Below, piece by piece: positions 1 to 6,935 of a DNA stretch of 37,046 nt. The translations under genes were made by a program, and so were the position numbers. The notes beneath the pieces were generated by a model. The model did not search any database, was not told where the DNA came from, and saw only the letters and a list, made by a program, of their open reading frames with translations. The first letter of the stretch is position 1. The number at the start of each line of letters is the position of its first letter. This stretch comes from an uncultured Collinsella sp. (GTDB lineage: Bacteria; Actinomycetota; Coriobacteriia; Coriobacteriales; Coriobacteriaceae). The stretch spans positions 1-37,046 of the forward strand of contig CAAFQT010000249.1 of assembly GCA_900765185.1 (NCBI GenBank), in the 5' to 3' direction.

Positions 1-15
1 TAAGAAGTGGCAGGT

Positions 16-411
16 ATGTCGGAAGCAACTAGGACTCGCACGCATGCGCCCGAGGTTAGGCAGCGCGCCGTCGAGATCCTCCAAGAGGGGGTCGGTCATC
101 GCGCCCTCGCCGCGGAGCTTGGCATTCCCCAGGCCACGGCTCGTCAGTGGGCCCGCGCGTATGCCGTGGGCGGTGCCGACGCCGTTCTCAACGCCGGTTC
201 GCATCATCATACCTATTCGTACGACGTCAAGCTCGCTGTGGTTAAGGACCGTCTGGAAAACGGCTTGACGGTTCGCGAGGCCATGATCAAGCACAAGATT
301 CCCAGCGAGTCTTCGGTCAAGGCTTGGTGCCGTCAGTACCGCGAGAGCGGTGAGGCCGCACTGGTCGATAAGCCGCGCGGTCGCAAGCCGCGCGTAAAAA
401 AGACGGAATAG
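16..411 (+). CDS. Orphan IS3 OrfA-like helix-turn-helix protein
   Basis: A basic protein of about 131 residues with two tandem helix-turn-helix units. The first, around residues 10-50, contains ALAAELGIPQATARQW. The second, around residues 70-110, contains HKIPSESSVKAWCRQY. A basic tail follows (RGRKPRVKK). Paired HTH_28-type units with this tail are typical of IS3-family OrfA, the DNA-binding half of the transposase. An in-frame stop lies at the first bases of the window, so the start must be the GTG at 7 or the ATG at 16; I chose ATG. No OrfB (DDE integrase) follows, and a strong terminator sits 13 bases after the stop. It is therefore either an IS remnant or a stand-alone DNA-binding protein. 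The domain type is clear, the role is not. Confidence 0.7.
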   Translation: MSEATRTRTHAPEVRQRAVEILQEGVGHRALAAELGIPQATARQWARAYAVGGADAVLNAGSHHHTYSYDVKLAVVKDRLENGLTVREAMIKHKIPSESSVKAWCRQYRESGEAALVDKPRGRKPRVKKTE

Positions 412-423
412 CGAACGAGATGG

Positions 424-446
424 TGCGCCCACAGGGGCGCATTTTT
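424..446 (+). terminator. Rho-independent terminator after the HTH gene
   Basis: A perfect 7-bp stem, TGCGCCC (424-430) with GGGCGCA (435-441), closes an ACAG loop and is followed by five T residues. It separates the HTH gene from the hydrogenase operon. Confidence 0.85.
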
Positions 447-535
447 CTTGCCGCCCCTCTGCTCCAAAGCGGACGTGCCCTTGCCCCGTACGCCTAAAAC
501 TCCCCAGTTGACCGAAAACCTGCCACCGCAACCCC

Positions 536-564
536 GTAATTGAGCTATAACGTTAAACAATTAC
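536..564. promoter_or_regulatory. Inverted repeat upstream of the hydrogenase operon (candidate operator)
   Basis: GTAATTG (536-542) and CAATTAC (558-564) form a perfect 7-bp inverted repeat around a 15-bp spacer that contains TATAAC (546-551), a possible -10. The site ends 27 bases before the first hydrogenase start codon. A dyad overlapping a possible promoter suggests a repressor or activator site, but I see no convincing -35 and cannot assign a regulator. Confidence 0.3.
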
Positions 565-591
565 AGCGTTTTTGCATGGGGGAGTGATGGT

Positions 592-3474
592 ATGACGCTA
601 CTGTATTTCCTTACCCTGTTTCCGCTGGTACCGGCGCTGGGCATGCTGCTCGCGCGCGGTGACCGCGCCCGCGATGCGGTGGGGCTCATAGGCTCTGGCA
701 TTATTATGGCGGTGACAGTTGTAGTCGCCGTCATGTTTTTTGGCACGGGTCCGCAGAGCTTTGAGGTTGCCCCCGGCACCTCGCATGTGCTCTCGATCAT
801 CAGTTCCGTTATCGACGTCATCCTGTGCGCCGTCATCCTGTACAACGCGTACAAATATAGGAACGCGCTCACCACGGTGCTCGGCGTGGTGCAGCTGGTG
901 GGTTCGGTTGCCTTTGCGACCATGACGCTGCCCGCGGCCGAAGCCGTCACGGCGACGCCGCTCTACCTGGACTACATGAGCGTGATCATGGTCCTCGCCG
1001 TCGGTATCGTCGGCAGTCTAATCTGCGTGTATGCCCTGGGTTACATGAAGGACTTCCAGGCCCATGACGAGCACGAGGCCGCGCTGCGCGGGCAGACCTT
1101 GCCCGACCGTCGCCCGCAGTTCCTGGCGCTTATGTTCCTGTTCCTCTCGGCCATGTTCGTCATTGTGACGAGCGACAACCTTGAGTGGCTGTTCTGCGGC
1201 TGGGAAATCACCACCGTGTGCTCGTTCCTTATGATTGGCTACACGCGCACGCCCGAGGCCATCAAAAACGCCTTCACCCAGATCATCCTCAACATGCTGG
1301 GCGGCATCGCGTTCTTGGCGGGCCTTATGTTCCTGCACGTCAACGGCATGCCGCTGACCATCTCGGGCATGATCGAGCTTTCCGGCGCCGGTACCGCGCA
1401 GTCCGTGCTGCTGGTGATGCCGGTCGTTCTGCTGTCGCTCGCCGCACTCACCAAGGCAGCGCAGATGCCGTTCCATACCTGGCTGCTCGGTGCTATGGTT
1501 GCCCCCACTCCCACGAGCGCCCTGCTGCACTCGTCCACCATGGTCAAGGCCGGCGTGTTTTTGATGGTCAAGCTGAGCCCGCTGTACGCCACCTATCCCG
1601 TGACGGGCTTTATGGTCACAAGTGTGGGCGCCATCACGTTTTTGCTGGCAGCCCTTATGGCGATCTCGCAGAGCAACGCCAAGCGCGTGCTTGCGTACTC
1701 CACCATCTCCAACCTGGGCCTCATCAGCGCCTGCCTGGGCGTCGGCGCGCCCGAGGCCGTATGGGCTGCCATCTTCCTAATCCTGTTCCACACAGTGGCC
1801 AAATCGCTGCTGTTCCTGTGCGTGGGCACGGCCGAGCATCATATCGGCAGCCGCAATATCGAGGACATGGACGGTATGTTCAGCCGCATGCCGCACCTGA
1901 CGCGTCTGATGATGCTGGGCATCATGGGCATGTTTGTGGCGCCGTTTGGCATGCTCGTGTCCAAGTGGGGCGCCCTGGTGGCGTTTGCCCAGACCGGTAA
2001 CGTGCTCATGATCATGGTGCTGGCCTTTGGCTCGGCCGCGACGTTCTATTTTTGGGGCAAGTGGCTTGCCAAGCTTTCGGGCGTTGACCCCACGGCTCAA
2101 AACGTTGAGGTCAATGTCCATAAGACCGAATGGATGGCACTCAACACCATCGCCGCGCTGCTGATTCTGTGCTGTGTGGCCTTTCCGCTCATCTCGAGCG
2201 GTCTGGTGTCGCCTTACTTGGCCATGGTGTTTGGCCGCGTGCCGTACGTTATTGGCAAGGACGCCATGTATCTGATGGTGGTTATCGTGGCGTTTATCGC
2301 CGTGGTGCTGCTGACTTCATTCCGCGTGAGCAATAAGCCGCACGTCAACGTGTACCTTTCGGGTGTGGGAACCGACAAATATCGCCATTTCCGCGGCTCG
2401 ATGGGGCACGAGGTGAAGGCCGAAAAGCGCAATTGGTACTCGGAGGACGCCCTTGGCGAGAAGCGTATCGGCCCCGCGGGCAGCGTCGTGTGCTGCGCCA
2501 TCATTCTGTTTGCGCTGCTGTGTTGCGCGTGGATTGGGCCCGAGCGGCTTGCCATGAGCGCGCCCTCGGTGCTGCGCGGCAAGTATTTCGAAGGCTCGGG
2601 CGTCGTGGGCATATTTATTGGCACCGTGGTGTTTGCCCTGCTGGCGCCTTTGGTTGGTGGCCTGATCGACGGCATCGACCGCAAGCTGTCCGCCCGCATG
2701 CAGGGCCGCGTGGGCCCGCGCTTGCTGCAGCCCTTCTACGACGTTGCCAAGCTGCTGCGCAAGGCCCCTGCCAGCGTAAACACCATGGACGATACCTACA
2801 TGGCGTGCGCGCTCATCTTTACCGTCGTGGGCGGCGGCATCTTTGTGTCGGGCTCCAACACGCTGCTGTGCGCTTTTATGGTGACGCTCGCCGCGATCTT
2901 TGTGGTGCTGGCGTCCGCCTCGACGCAAAGCCCGTTTGCCCAGGTTGGCGCCGATCGTGAGTTGCTGCAGGTCATGAGTTACGAGCCCGCCGTTCTGCTG
3001 ATGAGCGTGGGCCTGTATCTTGCCACCGACAGCTTCGATTCCATCGCCGTGACGGGGCAGTCGGCCCCCATCGTCGTGTACAGCGCGCCCATTTTCCTCG
3101 CGCTGCTCGCGGTGCTTACCATCAAGCTGCGCAAGTCGCCGTTTGACCTTTCGTACTCGCATCACGCGCATCAGGAGATTGTCCAGGGCGTTGCCACCGA
3201 GATGAGCGGCGGCACGCTGGCCAAGATGACCCTTATGCACTGGTGCGAGACCGTGCTGTTTTTGATGTGGGTGGGCATGTTCTTTGTTTGGGACAACCCG
3301 GTGAGCTGGGTCGTAGCCCTGGTCGTGATGGCCGCGACGTATTTTGTCGAGGTGCTGATCGACAACACCTTTGCCCGCAGCACCTGGCGCAGCTGCTTTA
3401 AGCTCGGATGGGGCGTGGCGCTGGTGTTTGGCCTGCTCAATCTTATGCCCATCCTCGTCGACGTGTTTATTTAG
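592..3474 (+). CDS. Fused hydrogenase membrane subunit: HyfB/NuoL-like antiporter plus HycD/NuoH-like domain
   Basis: This 960-aa polytopic membrane protein joins two subunits that are normally separate. Residues ~1-640 are a proton-conducting NuoL/HyfB-type domain. They carry the conserved WEITTVCSFLMIGY segment, the TM7 lysine in HSSTMVKAG (near residue 317), and LAYSTISNLGLI and FHTVAKSLLFL. Residues ~665-960 are a NuoH/HycD-type domain with RKLSARMQGRVGPR (near 700), the acidic loop ADRELLQVMSYEP and SPFDLSYSHHAHQE. E. coli HyfB (~670 aa) plus HycD (~310 aa) gives about the observed length. The start ATG follows GGGGGAG (578-584). In group 4 [NiFe] hydrogenases these parts anchor the soluble arm and pump ions. 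The stop TAG overlaps the AGGAGG of the next gene, so the genes are co-transcribed. Family assignment is strong; the ion moved is unknown. Confidence 0.88.
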   Translation: MTLLYFLTLFPLVPALGMLLARGDRARDAVGLIGSGIIMAVTVVVAVMFFGTGPQSFEVAPGTSHVLSIISSVIDVILCAVILYNAYKYRNALTTVLGVVQLVGSVAFATMTLPAAEAVTATPLYLDYMSVIMVLAVGIVGSLICVYALGYMKDFQAHDEHEAALRGQTLPDRRPQFLALMFLFLSAMFVIVTSDNLEWLFCGWEITTVCSFLMIGYTRTPEAIKNAFTQIILNMLGGIAFLAGLMFLHVNGMPLTISGMIELSGAGTAQSVLLVMPVVLLSLAALTKAAQMPFHTWLLGAMVAPTPTSALLHSSTMVKAGVFLMVKLSPLYATYPVTGFMVTSVGAITFLLAALMAISQSNAKRVLAYSTISNLGLISACLGVGAPEAVWAAIFLILFHTVAKSLLFLCVGTAEHHIGSRNIEDMDGMFSRMPHLTRLMMLGIMGMFVAPFGMLVSKWGALVAFAQTGNVLMIMVLAFGSAATFYFWGKWLAKLSGVDPTAQNVEVNVHKTEWMALNTIAALLILCCVAFPLISSGLVSPYLAMVFGRVPYVIGKDAMYLMVVIVAFIAVVLLTSFRVSNKPHVNVYLSGVGTDKYRHFRGSMGHEVKAEKRNWYSEDALGEKRIGPAGSVVCCAIILFALLCCAWIGPERLAMSAPSVLRGKYFEGSGVVGIFIGTVVFALLAPLVGGLIDGIDRKLSARMQGRVGPRLLQPFYDVAKLLRKAPASVNTMDDTYMACALIFTVVGGGIFVSGSNTLLCAFMVTLAAIFVVLASASTQSPFAQVGADRELLQVMSYEPAVLLMSVGLYLATDSFDSIAVTGQSAPIVVYSAPIFLALLAVLTIKLRKSPFDLSYSHHAHQEIVQGVATEMSGGTLAKMTLMHWCETVLFLMWVGMFFVWDNPVSWVVALVVMAATYFVEVLIDNTFARSTWRSCFKLGWGVALVFGLLNLMPILVDVFI

Positions 3475-3486
3475 GAGGCGGCATCC

Positions 3487-4071
3487 ATGGATCATAAAAT
3501 GTCGCGCTCGCCGTGGGTTATTCATTACGACGGCTCGAGCTGCAACGGATGCGATATCGAGGTGCTGGCCTCGCTCACGCCGCTGTTCGATGCGGAGCGC
3601 TTTGGCGTGGTCAACACCGGCAACCCCAAGCATGCGGACATCTTTTTGGTGACGGGGTCGGTCAATGCGCAGAACCTGCCCGTCGTGCGCCAGATCTACA
3701 ACCAGATGCTCGAGCCCAAGTGCGTGGTGGCGTGCGGCATCTGCGCGTGCTCGGGCGGCGTATTCCGCGATGCCTACAACGTGATCGGAGGCGTGGACCG
3801 CGCGATTCCCGTGGACGTATACGCGCCCGGGTGCGCCATTCGTCCCGAGACGGTGATTGATGCCATCGTGGAGGCGTGCGGCATCCTGGACCAGAAGGAG
3901 GCCGTGATGCGTGCTGGCGGCGACCCGCTCACCGTGGGCGGTGCCGCTACCTGGGACGGTGGCGTTGAGCTGGGCGAGGACGGGTTTGTGGCAGCTGCGG
4001 GGGCCGGCGACACGCCCGCCGCTGGCGACGCGCCTGCTGGGACGTCCGCCGCTGCAAAGGAGGCCGAGTAA
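3487..4071 (+). CDS. Group 4 [NiFe] hydrogenase small subunit (HycG/NuoB-like)
   Basis: A 194-aa NuoB/HycG family protein that holds the proximal [4Fe-4S] cluster next to the NiFe site. Visible ligands are C19 and C22 (SSCNGCD), C86 within CGICACSGG and C116 in PGC. The core ends near residue 150. The remaining ~45 residues are an Ala/Gly/Glu-rich tail absent from E. coli HycG. AGGAGG (3473-3478) lies 8 bases before the ATG. Its stop overlaps the next start as TAATG, indicating translational coupling. The chain is short and lacks a Tat-type leader, as expected for cytoplasm-facing group 4 enzymes. Ech, CO-induced and formate-hydrogenlyase forms share this fold, so the electron donor cannot be read from this gene alone. 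Confidence 0.9.
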   Translation: MDHKMSRSPWVIHYDGSSCNGCDIEVLASLTPLFDAERFGVVNTGNPKHADIFLVTGSVNAQNLPVVRQIYNQMLEPKCVVACGICACSGGVFRDAYNVIGGVDRAIPVDVYAPGCAIRPETVIDAIVEACGILDQKEAVMRAGGDPLTVGGAATWDGGVELGEDGFVAAAGAGDTPAAGDAPAGTSAAAKEAE

Positions 4072-4787
4072 TGCAAAAGGCTATCTATACCACCGTCGGG
4101 ATCGACGAGCTCCTGTCGCATGTCCAGGCGCTTAAGGGCGTCGGTGCGCGCTTTGTGCAAATGCACGCTGAGCGCAACGTCGACGACGGCTCGTATCGCT
4201 TGGTCTATACGTTTATCAACGTTCATGCTGCTCAGGAGCATATTGCGCAGGACGGCAGCTATGCGATTGAGAACCTGGTAGTCGAGGGAATCGACCGGTG
4301 CCAGGAGATTCCGTCCATCAGCTCGTATTATCCGGCGGTATTCCCGTTTGAGAACGAAGCGCACGACCTGTTTGGTCTTGCCATCACCGACATGCAGATC
4401 GACTTTAAGGGCTTTTTCTACCAGGTTTCGACTGCCGAGCCCATGAGCGTTATCACGCCCGAGGTGAAGGCCGCGCGCGAGAAGGCCATGAAGGTCCGTG
4501 CCGCCGCCGAAGCCAAGGCGCGCAAGGCCGCTGCCGAAAAGGCCGCCGCTGCTGCGGCTGCTGCAGGGGAGGGCGCTGCGAGCGCCGGCGATGCCGCGGG
4601 CGCCGCTGCTCAGCCCGCTGCGGCTGCCGGCTCCGATGCTCAGCACGATGAGGCTGCTGCGAAGGCCGCGCTCAAGGCTGCCGAGATGGAGGCAAAGCTC
4701 GCTGCCATGGATCCCGAGAAAGCAGCCAAGGTCCGCGCGGCGCTTGCCGCCAAGGCCGCCCGCGACAAGCAGAAAAAGGAGGCGTAA
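4071..4787 (+). CDS. Hydrogenase NuoC-like subunit (HycE N-terminal equivalent) with Ala-rich tail
   Basis: A 238-aa protein. Residues ~1-140 match the 30-kDa NuoC-like domain, including the signature FPFENEAHDLFGL near residue 97. In E. coli formate hydrogenlyase this domain is the N-terminal part of HycE; here it is a separate gene, as in Ech-like and CO-induced enzymes. From about residue 143 the sequence becomes a long Ala/Lys/Glu tract (AAAEKAAAAAAAAGEG and further), likely a charged helical or flexible tail. That tail carries the AAGGAGG ribosome site of the next gene near its end (4776-4782). Start ATG overlaps the upstream stop by one base. It positions the large subunit on the small subunit and has no cofactor of its own. 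Confidence 0.87.
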   Translation: MQKAIYTTVGIDELLSHVQALKGVGARFVQMHAERNVDDGSYRLVYTFINVHAAQEHIAQDGSYAIENLVVEGIDRCQEIPSISSYYPAVFPFENEAHDLFGLAITDMQIDFKGFFYQVSTAEPMSVITPEVKAAREKAMKVRAAAEAKARKAAAEKAAAAAAAAGEGAASAGDAAGAAAQPAAAAGSDAQHDEAAAKAALKAAEMEAKLAAMDPEKAAKVRAALAAKAARDKQKKEA

Positions 4788-4792
4788 GGCCC

Positions 4793-5881
4793 ATGGCACA
4801 TCGCTCCGTCATTCCGTTTGGCCCGCAGCACCCGGTGCTGCCCGAGCCGCTTCATCTGGACCTGGTGATTGAGGACGACCGCGTTCTCGAGGCAATTCCG
4901 CAGATCGGCTTTGTGCACCGCGGACTCGAGAAGCTCACCGAAAAGCGCGACATGCACCAGTTTGGCTACATCGCCGAGCGCATCTGCGGCATTTGCGCCG
5001 TGGGCCACAGCTGCGGCTATGCCAGCGCCTGCGAGCGCATGCTCGACATCGAGGTGCCCGGCCGCGTGCAGTATATCCGCACCATTTTGCACGAGCTTTC
5101 GCGCATTCACTCGCACCTGCTGTGGCTGGGCCTGCTCGCCGATGCCTTTGGTTTTGAGGCGCTGTTCTATCGTTCGTGGACCCTGCGCGAGCAGATTCTC
5201 AAGATCTTTGAGAGCACGTGCGGCGGCCGCGTGATCCTGTCGATCAACGAGATCGGCGGTCTTAAGCACGACATCGAGGACTCCGAGCTGATGGGTATTG
5301 TCCAGACGCTCGATGCCATGCGTCCCGACTACGAGGCACTGGTACATACGTTTTTGGACGACGATAGCTGTGGCGAGCGCTTGCATGGCGTGGGCGTGAT
5401 CAGCAAGAAAGATGCGCTGGACCTGTCGATGGTCGGCCCGTTCGGGCGCGCCTCGGGCGTGGATTACGACGTGCGCATGTTTGGCGACGGCGCCTATGCG
5501 GACCTGGCCGCGTTTGAGCCGATTGTTGCCACCGACGGCGACTGCTACGCCCGCTGCCAGGTGCGTTGCGCCGAGGTCACGCAGGCGATGGACATTATCA
5601 AGGAGCTCGTGGGCAAGATTCCGCACGACGGTATCGGTGGACGAACCAAGCTCACGCCGGCCGACGGTGCGCGCGGCGAGGTCGTGATTGAGCAGCCGCG
5701 CGGTGAGGCGTATTACTATGTGCGCGGCAACGGCACCAAGAACCTGGACCGCTTCCGCGTGCGCACGCCGACGTCGCAGAACCTGGCGGGTCTGACACAT
5801 GCGCTGCAGGGCGTGCTCCTTGCCAACGTGCCCATGATTATCCTGACCATTGACCCCTGTATTAGCTGCACGGAAAGGTAG
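4793..5881 (+). CDS. Group 4 [NiFe] hydrogenase large (catalytic) subunit, HycE C-terminal/NuoD-like
   Basis: The 362-aa catalytic subunit. Both NiFe-binding CxxC pairs are present: RICGICAVGH (C65, C68) and the C-terminal DPCISCTER (C356, C359), so this is a true hydrogenase and not a NuoD. The protein stops immediately after the Arg at which most NiFe large subunits are cut by a maturation endopeptidase, so there is no C-terminal extension to remove. NuoD-family blocks such as HRGLEKL (near 42), LHELSRIHSHLLWLG and GGRVILSINEIGG are intact. The start is ATG with AAGGAGG 10 bases upstream. It reduces protons to H2, or oxidises H2, using electrons passed through the iron-sulfur subunits. Hyp maturation genes are not in this window. 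Confidence 0.93.
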   Translation: MAHRSVIPFGPQHPVLPEPLHLDLVIEDDRVLEAIPQIGFVHRGLEKLTEKRDMHQFGYIAERICGICAVGHSCGYASACERMLDIEVPGRVQYIRTILHELSRIHSHLLWLGLLADAFGFEALFYRSWTLREQILKIFESTCGGRVILSINEIGGLKHDIEDSELMGIVQTLDAMRPDYEALVHTFLDDDSCGERLHGVGVISKKDALDLSMVGPFGRASGVDYDVRMFGDGAYADLAAFEPIVATDGDCYARCQVRCAEVTQAMDIIKELVGKIPHDGIGGRTKLTPADGARGEVVIEQPRGEAYYYVRGNGTKNLDRFRVRTPTSQNLAGLTHALQGVLLANVPMIILTIDPCISCTER

Positions 5882-5888
5882 GCGCGGC

Positions 5889-6230
5889 ATGAGTTTGCTG
5901 ACATTTGCCAAGACGGCCTTGGGTTCCATGGTCAAACAGCCGGTCACGGTGTGCTATCCGCAGGAGAAGCTGGCGGCGCCCGAGCGCTTGCGCGGGCACA
6001 TCGTCAACGACATGGACGTGTGTATCTGCTGCGGCATGTGTGCGCGCCGCTGCCCGGCGGGTGCGCTCGCAGTCGATCGCAAGGGCGGAACGTGGTCGAT
6101 CGACCCGTACGCCTGCGTGGTGTGCGGTGAGTGCATCGAGAGCTGCCCCAAGCACTGCCTGACTATGGACACCGCCCGCACTCCAGTCGCAGCGGACAAG
6201 ACTCCCACGGTGGAAACCAAACCGGAATAG
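5889..6230 (+). CDS. Hydrogenase 2x[4Fe-4S] ferredoxin-like subunit (HycF/NuoI-like)
   Basis: A 113-aa protein with two ferredoxin motifs, CICCGMCARRCP (near residue 45) and CVVCGECIESCP (near 76). Each supplies ligands for a [4Fe-4S] cluster, linking the electron donor to the small-subunit cluster. HycF is ~180 aa and NuoI ~180 aa; this one is shorter at both ends. An upstream ATG (5850) would overlap the large-subunit gene by 32 bases; I prefer the ATG at 5889, eight bases after that gene ends. It is the last gene of the operon. The C-terminal 20 residues are Thr/Pro/Lys-rich and lack motifs. No electron-donor subunit (formate dehydrogenase, CODH) follows. Confidence 0.87.
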   Translation: MSLLTFAKTALGSMVKQPVTVCYPQEKLAAPERLRGHIVNDMDVCICCGMCARRCPAGALAVDRKGGTWSIDPYACVVCGECIESCPKHCLTMDTARTPVAADKTPTVETKPE

Positions 6231-6240
6231 GGCTGGGATA

Positions 6241-6288
6241 GGGGCCGATGGGGCAAATGCCCCACCGGCCCCGCGCGTGAACGCGCGG
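6241..6288 (+). terminator. Tandem GC-rich hairpins after the hydrogenase operon
   Basis: Two adjacent hairpins begin 10 bases past the operon stop. The first pairs GGGGCCG (6241-6247) and TGGGGCA with TGCCCCA and CGGCCCC (6266-6272), with a single A-C mismatch. The second pairs CCGCGCG (6271-6277) with CGCGCGG (6282-6288) around TGAA. They share two C residues, so they are mutually exclusive at their junction. No T-run follows, so they may act as a 3'-end stabiliser or pause site instead of a classical terminator. Confidence 0.55.
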
Positions 6289-6303
6289 TTGGGCCGCCGC
6301 GAA

Positions 6304-6457
6304 CAAAACTATGCCGGATTACGGGGCTGGATAGCGAACCTCCGACCATACAGAAAATCGCAAAAACAAAACCGCAGGTAGATAGCCTGCCGTTTTTCAA
6401 AAAATGGAGGTATGGATGAGGGTCCCGACTTTAGCCCCGTAATCCGGCATAGTTTTG
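6304..6457. repeat. Long palindromic element type A, copy 1
   Basis: A 154-bp element with perfect 25-bp inverted termini: 6304-6328 (starts CAAAACTATGCCGG) and 6433-6457 (its exact reverse complement). Inside is a second stem, GCAGG (6374-6378) with CCTGC (6386-6390), flanked by A-rich and T-rich runs, so the whole unit can fold as a long hairpin. A second copy with the same 25-bp arms lies at 13617-13770, beyond the adhesin gene. Both copies are preceded by GGGCCGCC and followed by AAAT or AAAT-like bases. No ORF is encoded. Confidence 0.85.
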
Positions 6458-6484
6458 AAATACCACCATATCCGTAGCATCCCT

Positions 6485-6520
6485 TGATCTCCCGTGGACA
6501 GAGGGAAACGGATCATTTTG
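6485..6520. repeat. Short repeat type C, copy 1
   Basis: A ~36-bp unit with TGATC near its left end and GATCA near its right, around a purine-rich centre. It closely matches 13538-13574; the right part GGATCATTTTGG is identical. It lies between palindromes A and B. Confidence 0.55.
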
Positions 6521-6550
6521 GCCTTGCGAGGGCTGCCGCGTGACCCGTCT

Positions 6551-6710
6551 GCCACGAAATGGACCCATCTACTACGTTTAGGCCGCTACCCTCAACCATG
6601 GCAAGTAATGTGAAATAAAAGCCGCAGGTAAAACGCCTGCGATTTTTCATGAAACGCGGGTATGGTCGGGGGTATCGAGTCAAACGTAGTAGATGGGCCA
6701 GTTTTGTGGC
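6551..6710. repeat. Long palindromic element type B, copy 1
   Basis: A 160-bp imperfect palindrome. The left arm 6551-6579 (starts GCCACGAAAT, contains CCCATCTACTACGTTT) pairs with 6682-6710. The inner stem GCAGG/CCTGC is the same one found in type A, although the outer arms are unrelated to A. The right half includes 42 bases (6658-6699) identical to 13472-13513 in copy 2. It stands between the hydrogenase operon and the adhesin gene. Confidence 0.85.
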
Positions 6711-6722
6711 GAGCGCCATCGA

Positions 6723-6760
6723 CTGCTCCCTCGGGGATGGGGGAAACGCGCCCTTTTGCC
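6723..6760. repeat. Degenerate short repeat type C, copy 2
   Basis: A diverged copy with the same layout as the other type C units: CTCCCTCGGGGATGGGGGAAAC, then GCGCCCTTTTG in place of GGATCATTTTG. It follows the right arm of palindrome B at about the spacing seen at 13538. The weak similarity makes this the least certain copy. Confidence 0.35.
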
Positions 6761-6803
6761 CCCGTCCATCTTGAGTCGCACCCGTTTTCCTGCGAAAACG
6801 CCG

Positions 6804-6883
6804 TGTCTCAACTTTGGTGAGACATTTGTCTCACGCCCAAAACCGAATCTGGAACATGTGTCACCTGCCCTAATTGTGTCTCA
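6804..6883. promoter_or_regulatory. TGTCTCA motif cluster upstream of the adhesin gene (candidate operators)
   Basis: TGTCTCA occurs at 6804-6810, 6827-6833 and 6877-6883, and its reverse complement TGAGACA at 6818-6824. The first and the inverted copy form a 7-bp perfect dyad with a 7-base spacer. The cluster lies 53-132 bases before the adhesin start codon. Three direct copies and one inverted copy in 80 bases suggest a regulator binding site or a structured leader. I see no strong sigma-70-like promoter to anchor it. Confidence 0.4.
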
Positions 6884-6935
6884 TTCCGTAACTTTAGGCT
6901 GATGCAAGGTCTGAGACCGCGAGAAGGGAGACGCG

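Noticed and set aside
508..551. Promoter TTGACC...TATAAC before the hydrogenase operon
   Set aside because: The spacer would be 32 bases, too long for one promoter.
2317..3633. Minus-strand open frame of 438 residues over the hydrogenase membrane gene
   Set aside because: His/Arg/Gln-rich shadow; the plus-strand frame has conserved NuoH motifs.
592..6230. Complex I (NADH dehydrogenase) operon
   Set aside because: The large subunit keeps both CxxC pairs that bind NiFe, and NADH-binding subunits and other antiporter subunits are absent, so it is a hydrogenase.
6304..6710. CRISPR array
   Set aside because: The repeats are ~155-bp palindromes of two kinds with no regular spacers and no cas genes.
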